This document shows positions 14,388-24,651 of a DNA stretch of 64,000 nucleotides, in pieces. A program made the position numbers and the translations under genes. The stretch is from Terramyces sp. JEL0728. Taxonomy: Eukaryota > Chytridiomycota > Chytridiomycetes > Rhizophydiales > Terramycetaceae. Where the stretch lies: NCBI GenBank assembly GCA_027603945.1, contig JADIIU010000003.1, forward strand, positions 62,001-126,000, given 5' to 3'. The notes under the pieces were generated by a model that worked only from the letters and a program-made list of their open reading frames with translations, did not search any database and had not been told where the DNA came from. The stretch's first letter is position 1; each line of letters opens with the position of its first letter.

Positions 14388-15546
14388 ATGACGTGTTTTG
14401 AAAAACAATAGATTCTTTGAAAATCAAATGAAACAAAATAACTATTCTTACGAAAGTCAACTAAGAAAAGAAGTCCAGCTGCTGAATGAGCAAAAAATCA
14501 GCCAGACCTCGTACACGCAACTTTTCAGAGCAACGAGGTCAATGCAAACGGAAGAAGAATCGATTCCTGCCGTTAAAGAATTAAATTATTTATTTAGTCT
14601 ATTGATTTTGGGAATTTTCGGTTAATTTAGGAGGTTGACCAAGCAAGAGAAGATATTGAAACAGCAATGGGGAAAGATGTCCAAATGCTTATATCATCGT
14701 TTACAACGCATTTAGAAAAACAAACAGAACGCATGAAGATCAGATACGACGAAGCATTGCAAAGGATTTTAAGTGCAGGGAGAACAAATTTGGCAAATTC
14801 AATTGCAACCGTTTTTAAGACAGAGCAGGTATTTGCATGCTGAACGAAAGGCTCGCTCAAGCAAGATTTTTGATGAAGCATTATGCGTTCACAGAAACGA
14901 GATGGAAATGATTGATAATGAAATTAAAACTATAAAGAAAAAAGTATTGGGGATAGACAGCATGCTCATCAAATATCGAATGTTCACCGAAAAGGCCGTC
15001 ATTCTTGCAAAGAAATCAGGAATCGACTTGGAAGTAACTTGCACAGTAATTTAGGGAAATTCAACAGCAGAAATCAGCAATTTGGAGCTGCTGGACAGTT
15101 TGCAAAAGAATTTGGACAGCAAACAACTTCAATGCTCGACTTTGCAGGCTAAATTTGCTTCAAAACCACAAAATCGCAAACCAATCAAATCTGAAACTAC
15201 CTTAGAACATGGCTGCTTAAGACTTGAGAAAAAATTGATTCAAGACGCTAAAAAAGAGTCAACAGGGAACCTAGCAGCTTCATTTCACGAATTAAGCTCG
15301 AGAAAAATGGACATCAATGACATTCTAACAGCAATGAAGATTGAATTCGAAAAGGTGAAGGAGGAAGAGTTGCAGTTGACCAAAGATACGCTGGACGATT
15401 TTCAAACTCAGTTTGAGAATCTTCGGCTGCAGACAAAGGAATCAAAATTAAACTTGTCTAATGAAAAATATGTAAATACAGCGAAAAAGCTATTTACAAG
15501 GTACAAGTCTACATGTACACAATGCAATATCGAAGATACGTATTAG
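14388..15546 (+). CDS. Coiled-coil protein, about 345 aa, function unknown
   Basis: The product is almost entirely charged helix with heptad-like spacing (for example ISNLELLDSLQKNLDSKQ and KMDINDILTAMKIEFEKVKE) and a Cys-x-x-Cys near the C-terminus. I chose the ATG at 14388 with a 19-nt intron (14393-14411) directly after codon 2; the alternative is the ATG at 14428. Further introns are 14829-14850 (22 nt) and 15034-15054 (21 nt). The junction before EVDQAREDIE is unsure: the only frame-consistent GT-AG choice is 14572-14630, 59 nt, far above the local norm. With these the total length is divisible by three. It ends seven bases before the 3' end of DCP1. No family is recognised; coiled-coil and position next to a dynein gene hint at, but do not show, a flagellar role. 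Confidence 0.65.
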
Positions 15547-15553
15547 ATTTATT

Positions 15554-16203
15554 CTATTTCCGTGTTGAAAGGTAGCCAAGATACATGGCTCTTGCAAAGA
15601 ATGGGCTCTTGATAATAAATGCTAGTTTACCTGAACAAGAATTTGGAATCTGGCGAGAAATTCAGTCTCAGTCAAATACTTGGTATTATGTGGTGCCATA
15701 GTTTCCAACGCGGCCCAAATTTCTTCCAGAGAAACGGTTTTGAGAGATGGAGTCTCTTGTTAATTCTACTTACCACTGATGGAACAGATTTCTTAACGCA
15801 CCTAGATAAACCTCTTATTACTCTTCCAACAGGTAAAACAGCCTATTGCGATCCTCTTCTCCAAAAATCCAAATTCCATGGACAGTTTCAATTTTGTACA
15901 TTAGGTAATCATCCACTTGTTGGAACTGTAAATCAGGTGTAACTTCTACTCGCAGATTTTCCAATCCTACCCTAGAGTTAGTTGAACACACCTATTTAGT
16001 ATATAGAATCCATATCGTGGCTCTTCATTTCGTTCATACAAGAATAAAGTCCCTTCAATCCCTCTCTTTTTCCACTGGGATGAATGGGTATCAAAATCAT
16101 ACAAAACTACGTGACTAGATGTTTCTATAATGTGGATGATTGAGCTATCGTATCTTTTGAGTACGTTCAAATTTATTACATTTTTCGCTTGCTGCAAATC
16201 CAT
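15554..16203 (-). CDS. DCP1: mRNA-decapping activator Dcp1, 188 aa
   Basis: EVH1-type regulatory subunit that activates Dcp2 to remove the mRNA cap in 5'-3' decay. The N-terminus (NLNVLKRYDSSI, VVLYDF, GIEGTLFLYERNEEPRYGF, ILNR) and the following VHGIWIF segment are typical Dcp1 EVH1 motifs. After splicing, the C-terminus reads LTETEFLARFQILVQ then SPFFARAMYLGYL, which resembles the trimerisation helix of animal Dcp1 and is informative because budding-yeast Dcp1 lacks it. Introns: 15972-15991, 15802-15821, 15754-15773 (20 nt each) and 15608-15630 (23 nt). The ATG at 16203 lies only 16 bp from the MED14 start on the other strand. Confidence 0.9.
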
Positions 16204-16219
16204 TTCAAGAAAAAGGAGA
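16204..16219. promoter_or_regulatory. 16-bp DCP1/MED14 divergent start-to-start spacer
   Basis: The two predicted ATGs face away from each other with only 16 bp between them. Each transcript's 5' leader and promoter must therefore overlap the other gene or start essentially at the ATG. Either start could be slightly wrong, but both proteins align from close to their N-termini. Confidence 0.5.
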
Positions 16220-19200
16220 ATGAATCTGGATCAGCTTCCGGAAGTAAATGTTGCGCAGGTGCCTTTCAAGCAAATTCTGAAAGCTGTAATCGACAATACT
16301 ACACTAGAATTATACAGCATGACGGAATTGTAACAATATTTAACCAAAGGTACTCAAAGGATAAAATTCTGAAATTACTGGAATTCTGCAAGTTTTCCAG
16401 AAAGGCATTTATCAAACTGTTATGTCTGTATCGATTCCCACCAGCAAAGATTCTATTTCAAGTGCACGCATTCTTGGATTCTCAGGATCAGCTAATAGAG
16501 AAATGCGCCAATGACATGTTTCTTTTGCATAATCAGTTGAAAACCGCAAAGTAATTTTGAGCTTATGCAGGATAATCAACCTTGATTTATTTTCCGCAAT
16601 TGATATTTTGACTACTGGGAAATACCAGCAACTACCTCTAATCGTCAAAGTATTCATCTTTAACGCCAGAATCGGTATATAACGGAAAATACGCTATCAG
16701 AAACTGAGCGCAAACAGTCTTTGTCTCGTTTGGAGAAAGTCATTCAAATGAAGATTCTGACAGAGCAAGTTTTGCCCCTTGCTTATAGAAAATCCATGGA
16801 GATATGTAATCCATACTAAAAGTAGCGGAGGGATGTGCAACATTTACTGTGCCAAATGAATATTCAATCACTTTGACACTAGTTCTCGATGAAGTTGAAT
16901 GGTGGGAAATAGTAGATTTGAAATTTTACATCGAGTTAGAAGATAGTGTGCCGCTTAGGGATACACAGTTGAATTATTTACGGAGTGAAGCGCAAAACAG
17001 CTTGAAATCTCAAGCAGATTGCTTCAAGTTCAAAAATCTAAATAGCAAATTACGGAACTATTGTTTACGAGCAAAAACGAGCATATTGTATTCTCAAGGT
17101 TTAAAATTAACTGCTGGGCAATGGGAAAATCTATTGGCGGTGAAGAACGATATTGACTTGGAGTTTTCATTCTGGAAAAAAGGGTCTGAAAATCCCATCT
17201 GCTATATCTTAAAAATAGCATGCCCGACCCCTACAAGTTCCACTGTTGTACATAGCGGTTTTGGCTTGGGAGATAATATTGTGAACAATCTGGTGGAGTC
17301 GCTTGAGGACAATTTAACTAATCAACTTGACCTGCAGTATTCTCTTTTTTTATCACAAAATAATGAAATGCAACCTGTATCGATATCAGAACTGGAGTTG
17401 GATGGGAAAATAGCTGCCGAGTCAATTTTGCTGAAAGTGACAGGATACCTGGCAAACAATTTGCTGACAATATGGAAATCGCACGTTTCAGCAGTTGTTA
17501 GCTGTGTTGAATCGGTAGACGGATCATACGCTCGACTTGGTGTGGAATACTACAAGGAAAACTTGGTGGTGTTTGAAATCAACCCAAGAACCGGACATAT
17601 TTCCATCAATTTGGCAGATATGATTAACCTGGATACTGAAAAAAGTATTATATTCAACGTCATAAACACTTTGGAATCAAAAATCAACAATAACTTCAAC
17701 TGTATAAAAGAATGCTTGACTATCCTGAAATTAGCGGTTATTCTGGAAAATGTTGAATCTAAAGTATTATTGAATGGATTTAAGCTGATTAGCAATCCTA
17801 CGCATTTTCTGGGTTTGAATGGTATGGGAATATTAACGTCAGGAATGCTGAAACTGATAAAGCCAGAAGCATCATTGAGCATATATGTGAATTCTTTGCA
17901 GTTGCCAGATTGCTATTTTGTGATTACAATTGCAGCGCAGTGCGATTGGCAAGGGATCGAATCCACCGAGGATAGTGTTCCGATGTTCAAAATTTGGTCT
18001 GTATACCTGGATAAGTGATTTTATCTAATTCAGAAATTCATCGGACGGCGGACTGATCAACCAACTGACGCCTTCGTCAGTATACGCAGGGCAAAGCGGA
18101 GGATATCCAACGGATGAGTGGCTTGATATTTCTATTGACGACCTACATGCAATTCACAACAGTAGCTGGCTCCAAATTGCCTTCTCCAAGGTTTGCGATA
18201 AACTGGAAGAAATGAATATTTACTTTCAGTACATATTGCCGTTAAATCAGTCCTACTCGTCGCCAGTCAAAATCTCAACTATTTGCCCACCACTGCTGTT
18301 ATACTTTAATTTAAATACACCTCCAACGGCAACCGAGCAAAACAACAATCTATACATAGGGAGAAAGGTTAATTATCCAGTGTTTCTGAAAATTGAGAAT
18401 GGACCAACAACTGATTGGAATACTCAGCCGCAGGACTTTAACATCTTCCACAAATTGCATGTCAGGATACCTGCGGAATTGTCAAGCTACTTTGCGAATG
18501 CGACAGGAGGTATTATATGGATAACTCAGAAAATAAGTGTGTGATCAATGTTGTTGAAAGCACAATTACTGTCAGCTTTCGTGATTTCGATTCTTTTGCC
18601 GCTGGTTGTCAGGAGCAAATGCTGAAAATATCTTTGCTAGTGGATCTTTTACTTTCAAGTAAGTATAAACTGATAATAGTACATGAGTGTAGTGAAGAAT
18701 TGGCTGCACGAGGTGTCAATATTCTAGTGGTCAATGAAGCCAAAATACAAATTGATTTTTCAATGGATAACATTATTTTCCTTGAATGGAAAGACAACAC
18801 CTGGGAAGTAGTATTAGGAAACGAAGCGGACGGGATGGCAGTGATTGTAGATAGTATTAATGGCTTCATATCCAAGAAAATTCATCCTCACTTTTGGTTG
18901 GAGGTAGGTTCCAAGTAATTTAGTATGCGCGCAACGTTTTGCCTCCAATTTCCGAATTAAATAGAATGAAAATACAACTATCAGCGTTGTATACCACTGA
19001 TATTCGACTGAATGTGAATCACTGGGATATCGAATTGTTTTATCTTAATTATGGCCTTTTAATATCAATTAATTCCAATACAATTGAATTGTCGGATATT
19101 TGTGGCAAACCTGCTCACAATACAAATGATTCTTCGCCGCTATTCAAGGATTCTATCATTAAAACTACGAATACTACGGTCACTAGGGAAGGGCTGATTT

Positions 19201-20023
19201 CATATTTATCAAAGGAATTTAACATCCCTCGATATGAGGACAGAATTTACGTACCACTGAACCAGTTTCACAATTTGGTCACTGCTATTGAAGGTTATAT
19301 CGAGACCATACTGGCTTTGCGCAAATTTGATGAATATTTGGCCGCAAAAGTTAGCCAGAAGAAAATCGAAGTTGAGAATATGCGCATAGTAATTCAAATT
19401 ACAAATGAATTTGCATTCGCCTACACTGCACATGTACATGGAAGATGGACGATCCAAGTAAGATCTAAAATTGAAATTCCATGTGCCAGTGAATTTTTTT
19501 CACTGCTGGCTGAAAAAGTACTTGTTTTCTAATCTTTGGTCTATGAATTGCCAGTGCTGCGTAGATTTTCAATTTCTTGGTTGCAATTTAGCTACGATCT
19601 TACACAAATAAGGCGGGATATACTCGCAGACATTTGTACCCTTGGCGGCGACAATACCCAAAATGAAGTTACTCTCAGAATGCTATTGGAAATTCCAAAC
19701 GATTTAGCACTAATGAGCAATGGCCAACTTGTCGAAGGACAAAATGCAGTGTTCAAGGACACCACCACAGGAAATATTTTCATTCTGGTACCCTTTCAAT
19801 AACCTAGCTTCAATTAATGAAACCTACAAACTCTGTCTACTTGCCCTTCATAGTGGATGTTAAAACTAGTAAATTGAACCTTTGGCCTACCCCAGACACG
19901 CTTTCAAATCTTCCGTTGTTTAAGGCACTTGTAACATCTGGTATTGAAAAGGTGAATCAAAGCAACGTTGGAAAATTCACCAAACTTATTCCACATTTAA
20001 TTAATAAATTTTCTGAGCATTGA
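16220..20023 (+). CDS. MED14: Mediator complex subunit 14 (Rgr1), about 1207 aa
   Basis: Backbone subunit of Mediator, linking head, middle and tail modules for RNA polymerase II transcription. The start MNLDQLPEVNVAQVPFKQIL, the KLLEFCKFSRKAFIKLLCLYRF helix and SAIDILTTGKYQQLPLIV followed by VEWWEIVDLKFYIE follow the conserved MED14 N-terminal half; the C-terminal half is diverged. Nine introns: 16330-16349, 16551-16570, 16650-16669, 16806-16825, 18015-18033, 18510-18529, 18904-18923, 19518-19538, 19788-19807. Eight are canonical and 19-20 nt. The one at 19518-19538 ends in TTTG instead of AG yet holds an in-frame TAA and keeps the frame. Spliced length is divisible by three. Confidence 0.9.
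19518..19538 (+). other. Probable non-canonical GT-TG intron in MED14 (21 nt)
   Basis: The frame is open on both sides but carries a TAA here. A GTACTT donor and a CTAAT branch-like box are present at the usual spacing, but the 21-nt element ends CTTTG. No AG acceptor nearby keeps the frame. Protein conservation at the junction is weak, so a nonsense mutation or a sequencing error is the alternative. Confidence 0.55.
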
Positions 20024-20110
20024 TTTGCCAGAAAGTGCAGATAATTTGCTTGTCACAGGTTCCACGTTTGAATTTGTATAAAAGCAGCGCCAAAAAACTT
20101 TGAACACAAT

Positions 20111-20925
20111 ATGTCCTGGTCCCACAAAGAAAATCCCACCACCCTTGTATTATTTGATATTGATGGAACTCTAACTCCTGCAAGAAAGGTTAAATCTGCT
20201 AACCAAGACGATCTCCCAGGAAATGAGAAACGCACTTGCTGAACTTCGCAAAAAGGTTGTGGTAGGGTTTGTAGGCGGCAGTGATTTGCCAAAGCAAGTG
20301 GAGCAAATCGGGGATGACGGTAACTTGTATTAATATTAGTGTTGGACTTATTTGATTTTTCCTTTGCAGAAAATGGACTCACAGCGTATAGACTTGGAGC
20401 AAAATTAGAGTCTGAAAGCTTCATCAAGTTCCTTGGAGAAGAGCGCTACAAGAGATTGGCTAGCTTTATCCTCAAGTATATTGCGGAATTAGATATTCCC
20501 ATCAAGCGGGGAACTTTTATTGAATTTCGTAACGGAATGATCAATGTTTCCCCCATTGGCCGAAACTGCAGCCATCCAGAAAGAGAGGAATTTGAAAGGT
20601 TTGACAAACTTCACAATATCCGCTCCAAATTTGTAGATGCACTAAAAGCTGAATTCCACGACTACGGATTAGTTTATTCTATCGGCGGACAGATTTCATT
20701 CGATGTTGTTCCAGAAGGCTGGGATAAGGTAATTGCTCGTTGACCAAGACCTACTGCTTGAAGCACATCAAGAATGAAAACTTTAGGGAAATTCACTTTT
20801 TTGGAGACAAGACTTTCAAAGGTGGTAATGATTATGAAATTTACACCCATCCTGATATCAAAGGGCACTCTGTCACTAGTCCTGACGACACTATTAGAAT
20901 TTTAAAAGAGCTCTTTTTGAAATAA
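20111..20925 (+). CDS. SEC53: Phosphomannomutase, 251 aa
   Basis: HAD-superfamily enzyme that converts mannose-6-phosphate to mannose-1-phosphate for GDP-mannose, N-glycosylation and GPI anchors. The catalytic DxD-type motif [12 protein letters not shown] lies at residues about 16-27. [36 protein letters not shown] and [16 protein letters not shown] are the family signatures. Introns at 20189-20207 (19 nt), 20320-20339 and 20729-20748 (20 nt) fall at points where family residues join exactly. Length equals the usual 250 or so residues. It converges on SEC61-beta with 24 bp between the stops. Confidence 0.97.
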
Positions 20926-20949
20926 AGCGTTTATTAAAACATCCAGCGT

Positions 20950-21229
20950 TTATCTCAACATCTTTCCAACTGGTGATTAGAAAAAGGTTACCAATATGTA
21001 GAATGAAAACCGAAGCAATAAAAGTCAAGCTTCCTACAAGAACCACGACAGGATCTCTAAATTTAATACGCATTTACACTTGAATTCCAGGAGCATCGTC
21101 AGTATACATTTTCATCATTTGTCCTGGTTGCTGGGCAGGTCTGTTACTTCCTTGCGCATTTGCTGCCCTGCTTGCTGTGTTTCTCCTGCGAATTCCAGCA
21201 GCTGTTCTTGGTACTGTTGAATCTGCCAT
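20950..21229 (-). CDS. SBH1: Sec61 translocon beta subunit, 78 aa
   Basis: Tail-anchored small subunit of the ER protein-conducting channel. The cytosolic N-terminus (MADSTVPRTAAGIRRRNTAS) is Ser/Gln/Arg-rich. The spliced sequence APGIQVDPVVVLVGSLTFIA followed by SVFILHI is the conserved PG-x-K/Q-V-x-P-V-x-V-L motif and the single membrane anchor. Two introns, 21057-21077 (21 nt) and 20970-20991 (22 nt), break it into exons too short for ordinary ORF calling. It is divergent from SAM50, with 63 bp between the starts. Confidence 0.9.
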
Positions 21230-21292
21230 TTTAAAAGTTGAAGTGCTTTTTGCTGATTTTTCATTGGCTGTTCAAACTGGAATCAAAAAACA

Positions 21293-22746
21293 ATGTCAGA
21301 CTTCGCCGGATTGATTATTGATTCACAAGCAAAATCCGTTCGAATAAATCAAGTTAGGGTGGAAGGTTTGGTGCATACAAAGCATGAATTTGTTCAAGAA
21401 ATCACTGAGCCGTTAATTGAAGCAAAAACTTTGGGAGACGTAATCATTGGGACTAGGAATGTTGCTACTCAGTTACGCGAGCTGGGAATATTCAAGGAGG
21501 TGTCGATTACACTGGATGCAAATCCCAACTCAGAGTCAGACTGTGTGGATGTTGTTTATACCGTTACTGAGAGACCAAGGATTGATGCAAGAACTGGAGC
21601 CGATTTTGGATACGATGAAGGATCCTTGGTAGCATGCGGCTAATAGTAGAACATGTCGTTGTTATTTAGAAATGCATTTGGGAAAGCAGAAACTATAACG
21701 GCGACCAGTTCCTATGGGGTTGATACTGCAAGTTCTTTACAAACCCCAAAGGACGAGTCTGTCAGTTCCACTGGAATGCAAGGTGCATCGGCTCATCAAC
21801 TGACCTTTACCAAACCTTTATTTACTAGTAGTGATCAAATTTTGGAAACCTGTCTGTTCAAAAACGATAGAAACCACACAGCATTGATGTCGTACCAGGA
21901 AGCGATCCAAGGGTTTACGGCTACCCTGAGAAATAAGATAAGCTACACTTCGCTGTACGAAATTGCATACAATGCTATCTGGAGAGAAAATCACTCGCTT
22001 TCTCCAAATGCGTCGCTCAGGTATCAATCCGTTTAATTCAGTATTCGCAAAGACGCTGGACATTCATTGAAGTCAAGCATTTCCCATGCATTTTCCGTCG
22101 ACACAAGAGATGATCCTGTGTTTCCTACAGCTGGTAGATATCTCAGAATATTCCAGGAACTGGCAGGGCTTGGAGGGAACGTATCTTTCTTGAAGAACGA
22201 ATTAAACTCTGTGTATGTTCAAAACTTTAAAGACATTATCGTAAAAGCAATTTAATTATAGAGCATTTCCGGAAGCTTACGTTGTGGAGTGCTGTTTCCT
22301 TTATCTTTTGGTGGACATGAAGCTGGAATACGGGCGAATGACAGATTCCAACTTGGTGGGCCAAATAGCCTAAGAGGATTTGGACAGAGCGGAATTGGAC
22401 CTAAAGACTCTAGTATTTGAATCTAATAGTAGAGGATGCGATTGGCGGGGATTTATATTATGGGTTAGGTTTGAGCGCACTCTTCCCTCTGCCTGTTCTA
22501 CCGACTAATTTGTTCAGAGGTCATGCATTTGTAAATGGCGGATCATTAGTCAAGTTGGATAAACAAAGTTTTGTTGAAAGCACCAACAATATGCTATCAA
22601 ACCCAAGTGTTGCAGCTGGCGTTGGTTTGGTTGCTAGATTCACCAATTTTAGATTGGAGCTTAACTATTGTGTTCCAATAAGAGCGACTGTCACTGATAC
22701 TCCTAAACAAGGATTTCAATTTGGAATCGGCATGCATTTTATGTAA
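21293..22746 (+). CDS. SAM50: Sam50/Tob55 outer-membrane beta-barrel assembly protein, 456 aa
   Basis: Omp85-family core of the mitochondrial sorting and assembly machinery. It has one N-terminal POTRA-like domain (NQVRVEGLVHTKHEF to VVYTVTERPRIDARTGADFG) and then the barrel. Barrel hallmarks are SVDTRDDPVFPTAGRYLR, the FQLGGPNSLRGFG motif of the Omp85 L6 loop, and GGDLYYGLGLSALFPLP. It ends in an aromatic-rich last strand (GFQFGIGMHFM). Four introns: 21629-21649, 22021-22041, 22241-22261 (21 nt) and 22413-22432 (20 nt). It converges on ULA1 with 42 bp between the stops. Confidence 0.95.
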
Positions 22747-22788
22747 ATTGATTGTCCGTCAAGTTAATAAACCTTTAACATCTTTATT

Positions 22789-24543
22789 TTACAGCTTGAA
22801 CGACGTTGATGTTGAAGTAATTCCATCGAAAACAAAGCAGTTATCAACTGGGATGTATTGATGTGTGATCAATTTGATTATCTCTTGTGATGCAATTCCA
22901 CCTAAAAGTGCTGCAATAGATGGCAGTTCACACGCACCAGCATATACGCTGTAATTAGCAAAATTTACATTTCTTTCACCTTTGTATGGTATTGAACATC
23001 TAAAATGCCAACTTCTTTCAAAAAAGTATCGAACAGGGCTTCAAAAGCTACCAAATCCGAGGCAAAAGTCTGTTCCACTGTTCCAGGGAATCTACCATGC
23101 AAAGCTTTGAATCGGTCGGCAGTTCTCAAAATTAAATAATGGAGCTGGTTCTCATCATTTTTGGCAGCGTTTTCTACAATTAAAACGGCTTACTGAATTC
23201 TTCTTCGGGTGACGAATTCATATGAGCTTTCAATGAATTAGTCCGAAAGAGTTTAATATATCCTGAATTCTTGCAAAAAATATCAATGATTTCAGAATTT
23301 AGCATGGTTCTTTTCAAAGTGGAGCATATCGTAGCAACGTAATTCTTCAAACACTGCTTGTCGGCTTCTGCCTTGTGGTGAAATCTAGTTGAGGGCAGAA
23401 TTACAATTTTTGCAAGGTAACATAGGATTCAGTATCTGCTTTCATATCGGGAACAGAGCCTGGTAGCGGTAGAGAGCCATTTCCTTCATTTTCAATAAAG
23501 GATTTGAGAGCTTTCAATAAAATCCAGAATTCAGAAGCATTCCCATGCAAGTTATCCAAAACTGAATCATTCAAATACGATTGAACGTCGGCAGGAATCT
23601 GGTTAGAATAATCGTACTAGGCTGCCCCTAAAAAGTCGGCTGCTGTTTGAAAATGCTTCTTTGATATTTTCTTCGTCTTCGGGAATGTTTGGCAATAAAC
23701 TTTTAATGATGTTTTGAAACTCAACTCGTTCTTCCCTGGTACTTGGAAATTTAGGTTTCTAATCAGTTAAAAGGTACCTTTGACTTCCATAATTTCGCAG
23801 CTTTGAGTAAAATGACAGGAAATGGTGTGTGTGTTAATGCCATTGAATCTTTAGGATCCATTTTGTGGTTTTCTGCAAATTCTGCCAATTCCGGCCAAGG
23901 ACAATCCAATCTTAAATCAATATTAGACTCTGGATGTACTTCAATAACTAGGATTATCTATTATCCTACCTGCGTGTTCCGGAAAAACTAAATGCATAAA
24001 CCCTAAAAATCCATAGGTACGGACAACTGCCAAAGGTATTTTTTCACCCCAGCATATCTCAGAAAGCGTCATTAGATCCGCTTCAGCGAGTTCTGAAACA
24101 ATTACATGAGTGAACTTTTTGAATATATCCGGCTCCGTTCTAATAAGTGTGCTGGGATCCTGAATTAACCTCAAATACTTTTGAAATAGACGAACCTCGA
24201 ACTTCTGGGTTCAACTCATTGAGCAACTTTGCAACGCATTCTGCTTTGGATTTCCCAATATGTCCATGTTCCAAAAAGAAGTTGTTTCCGGCAGCCTCTC
24301 CGGTTACTTCTTTATGATCAATGATACAGTATGAACCAATTCCTGGTGTCAAGGAGAAATACCTGGTAGAATAATATTTTTCAGCGTTTCTGTTCCAACT
24401 ACAGTTGCCCCAATTAAACAAATGTTTGCATTCTCCAATCGCTCTTGTCCGTGAGACCCCCACAATCAATTTTGAGCTATTCGTTACCTTAATTGTCGAT
24501 CGTATTTCTGTTGTTTCGAATTCGGGGTTTCGAGATTGTTCAT
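22789..24543 (-). CDS. ULA1: NEDD8-activating enzyme E1 regulatory subunit, 524 aa
   Basis: The ULA1/APP-BP1 half of the heterodimeric E1 that adenylates NEDD8/Rub1 for cullin modification. Conserved blocks are KYDRQLR then [55 protein letters not shown] and the C-terminal [20 protein letters not shown]. Nine introns: 24467-24487, 24343-24362, 24160-24178, 23948-23969, 23759-23777, 23599-23617, 23385-23404, 23174-23193, 22949-22968 (19-22 nt). The first ends in TTG rather than AG, at the invariant RQLR/LWG junction. Length is close to the human protein. The start is the ATG at 24543; some open sequence precedes it but has no ATG. Confidence 0.92.
24467..24487 (-). other. Non-canonical GT-TG intron in ULA1 (21 nt)
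   Basis: On the minus strand the exon ends TTA AG and resumes A TTG TGG GGG. This gives the universal E1 sequence RQLRLWG with no extra residue. The 21 nt removed begin GTAACG and end AAATTG. No AG acceptor here gives the right frame or protein: the only AG lies 11 nt after the donor. Confidence 0.75.
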
Positions 24544-24651
24544 TCTGAGATCAACTCCACAAATTCTGCAGAAATTTGGCACGCTATCTGCAGCCAAAAA
24601 TAACACAAATGGCTTGCCTAAAGATAATATTCCTTTTCCTTTACGCGTATC

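Noticed and set aside
14572..14597. 26-nt intron in the coiled-coil gene
   Set aside because: Splicing there leads directly to a stop; only the 59-nt choice ending at 14630 keeps the frame.
24544..24640. Open stretch before ULA1 encoding NFCRICGVDLR, resembling part of a zinc finger
   Set aside because: It has no ATG, only one Cys pair and a divergent gene start next to it; more likely leader sequence.
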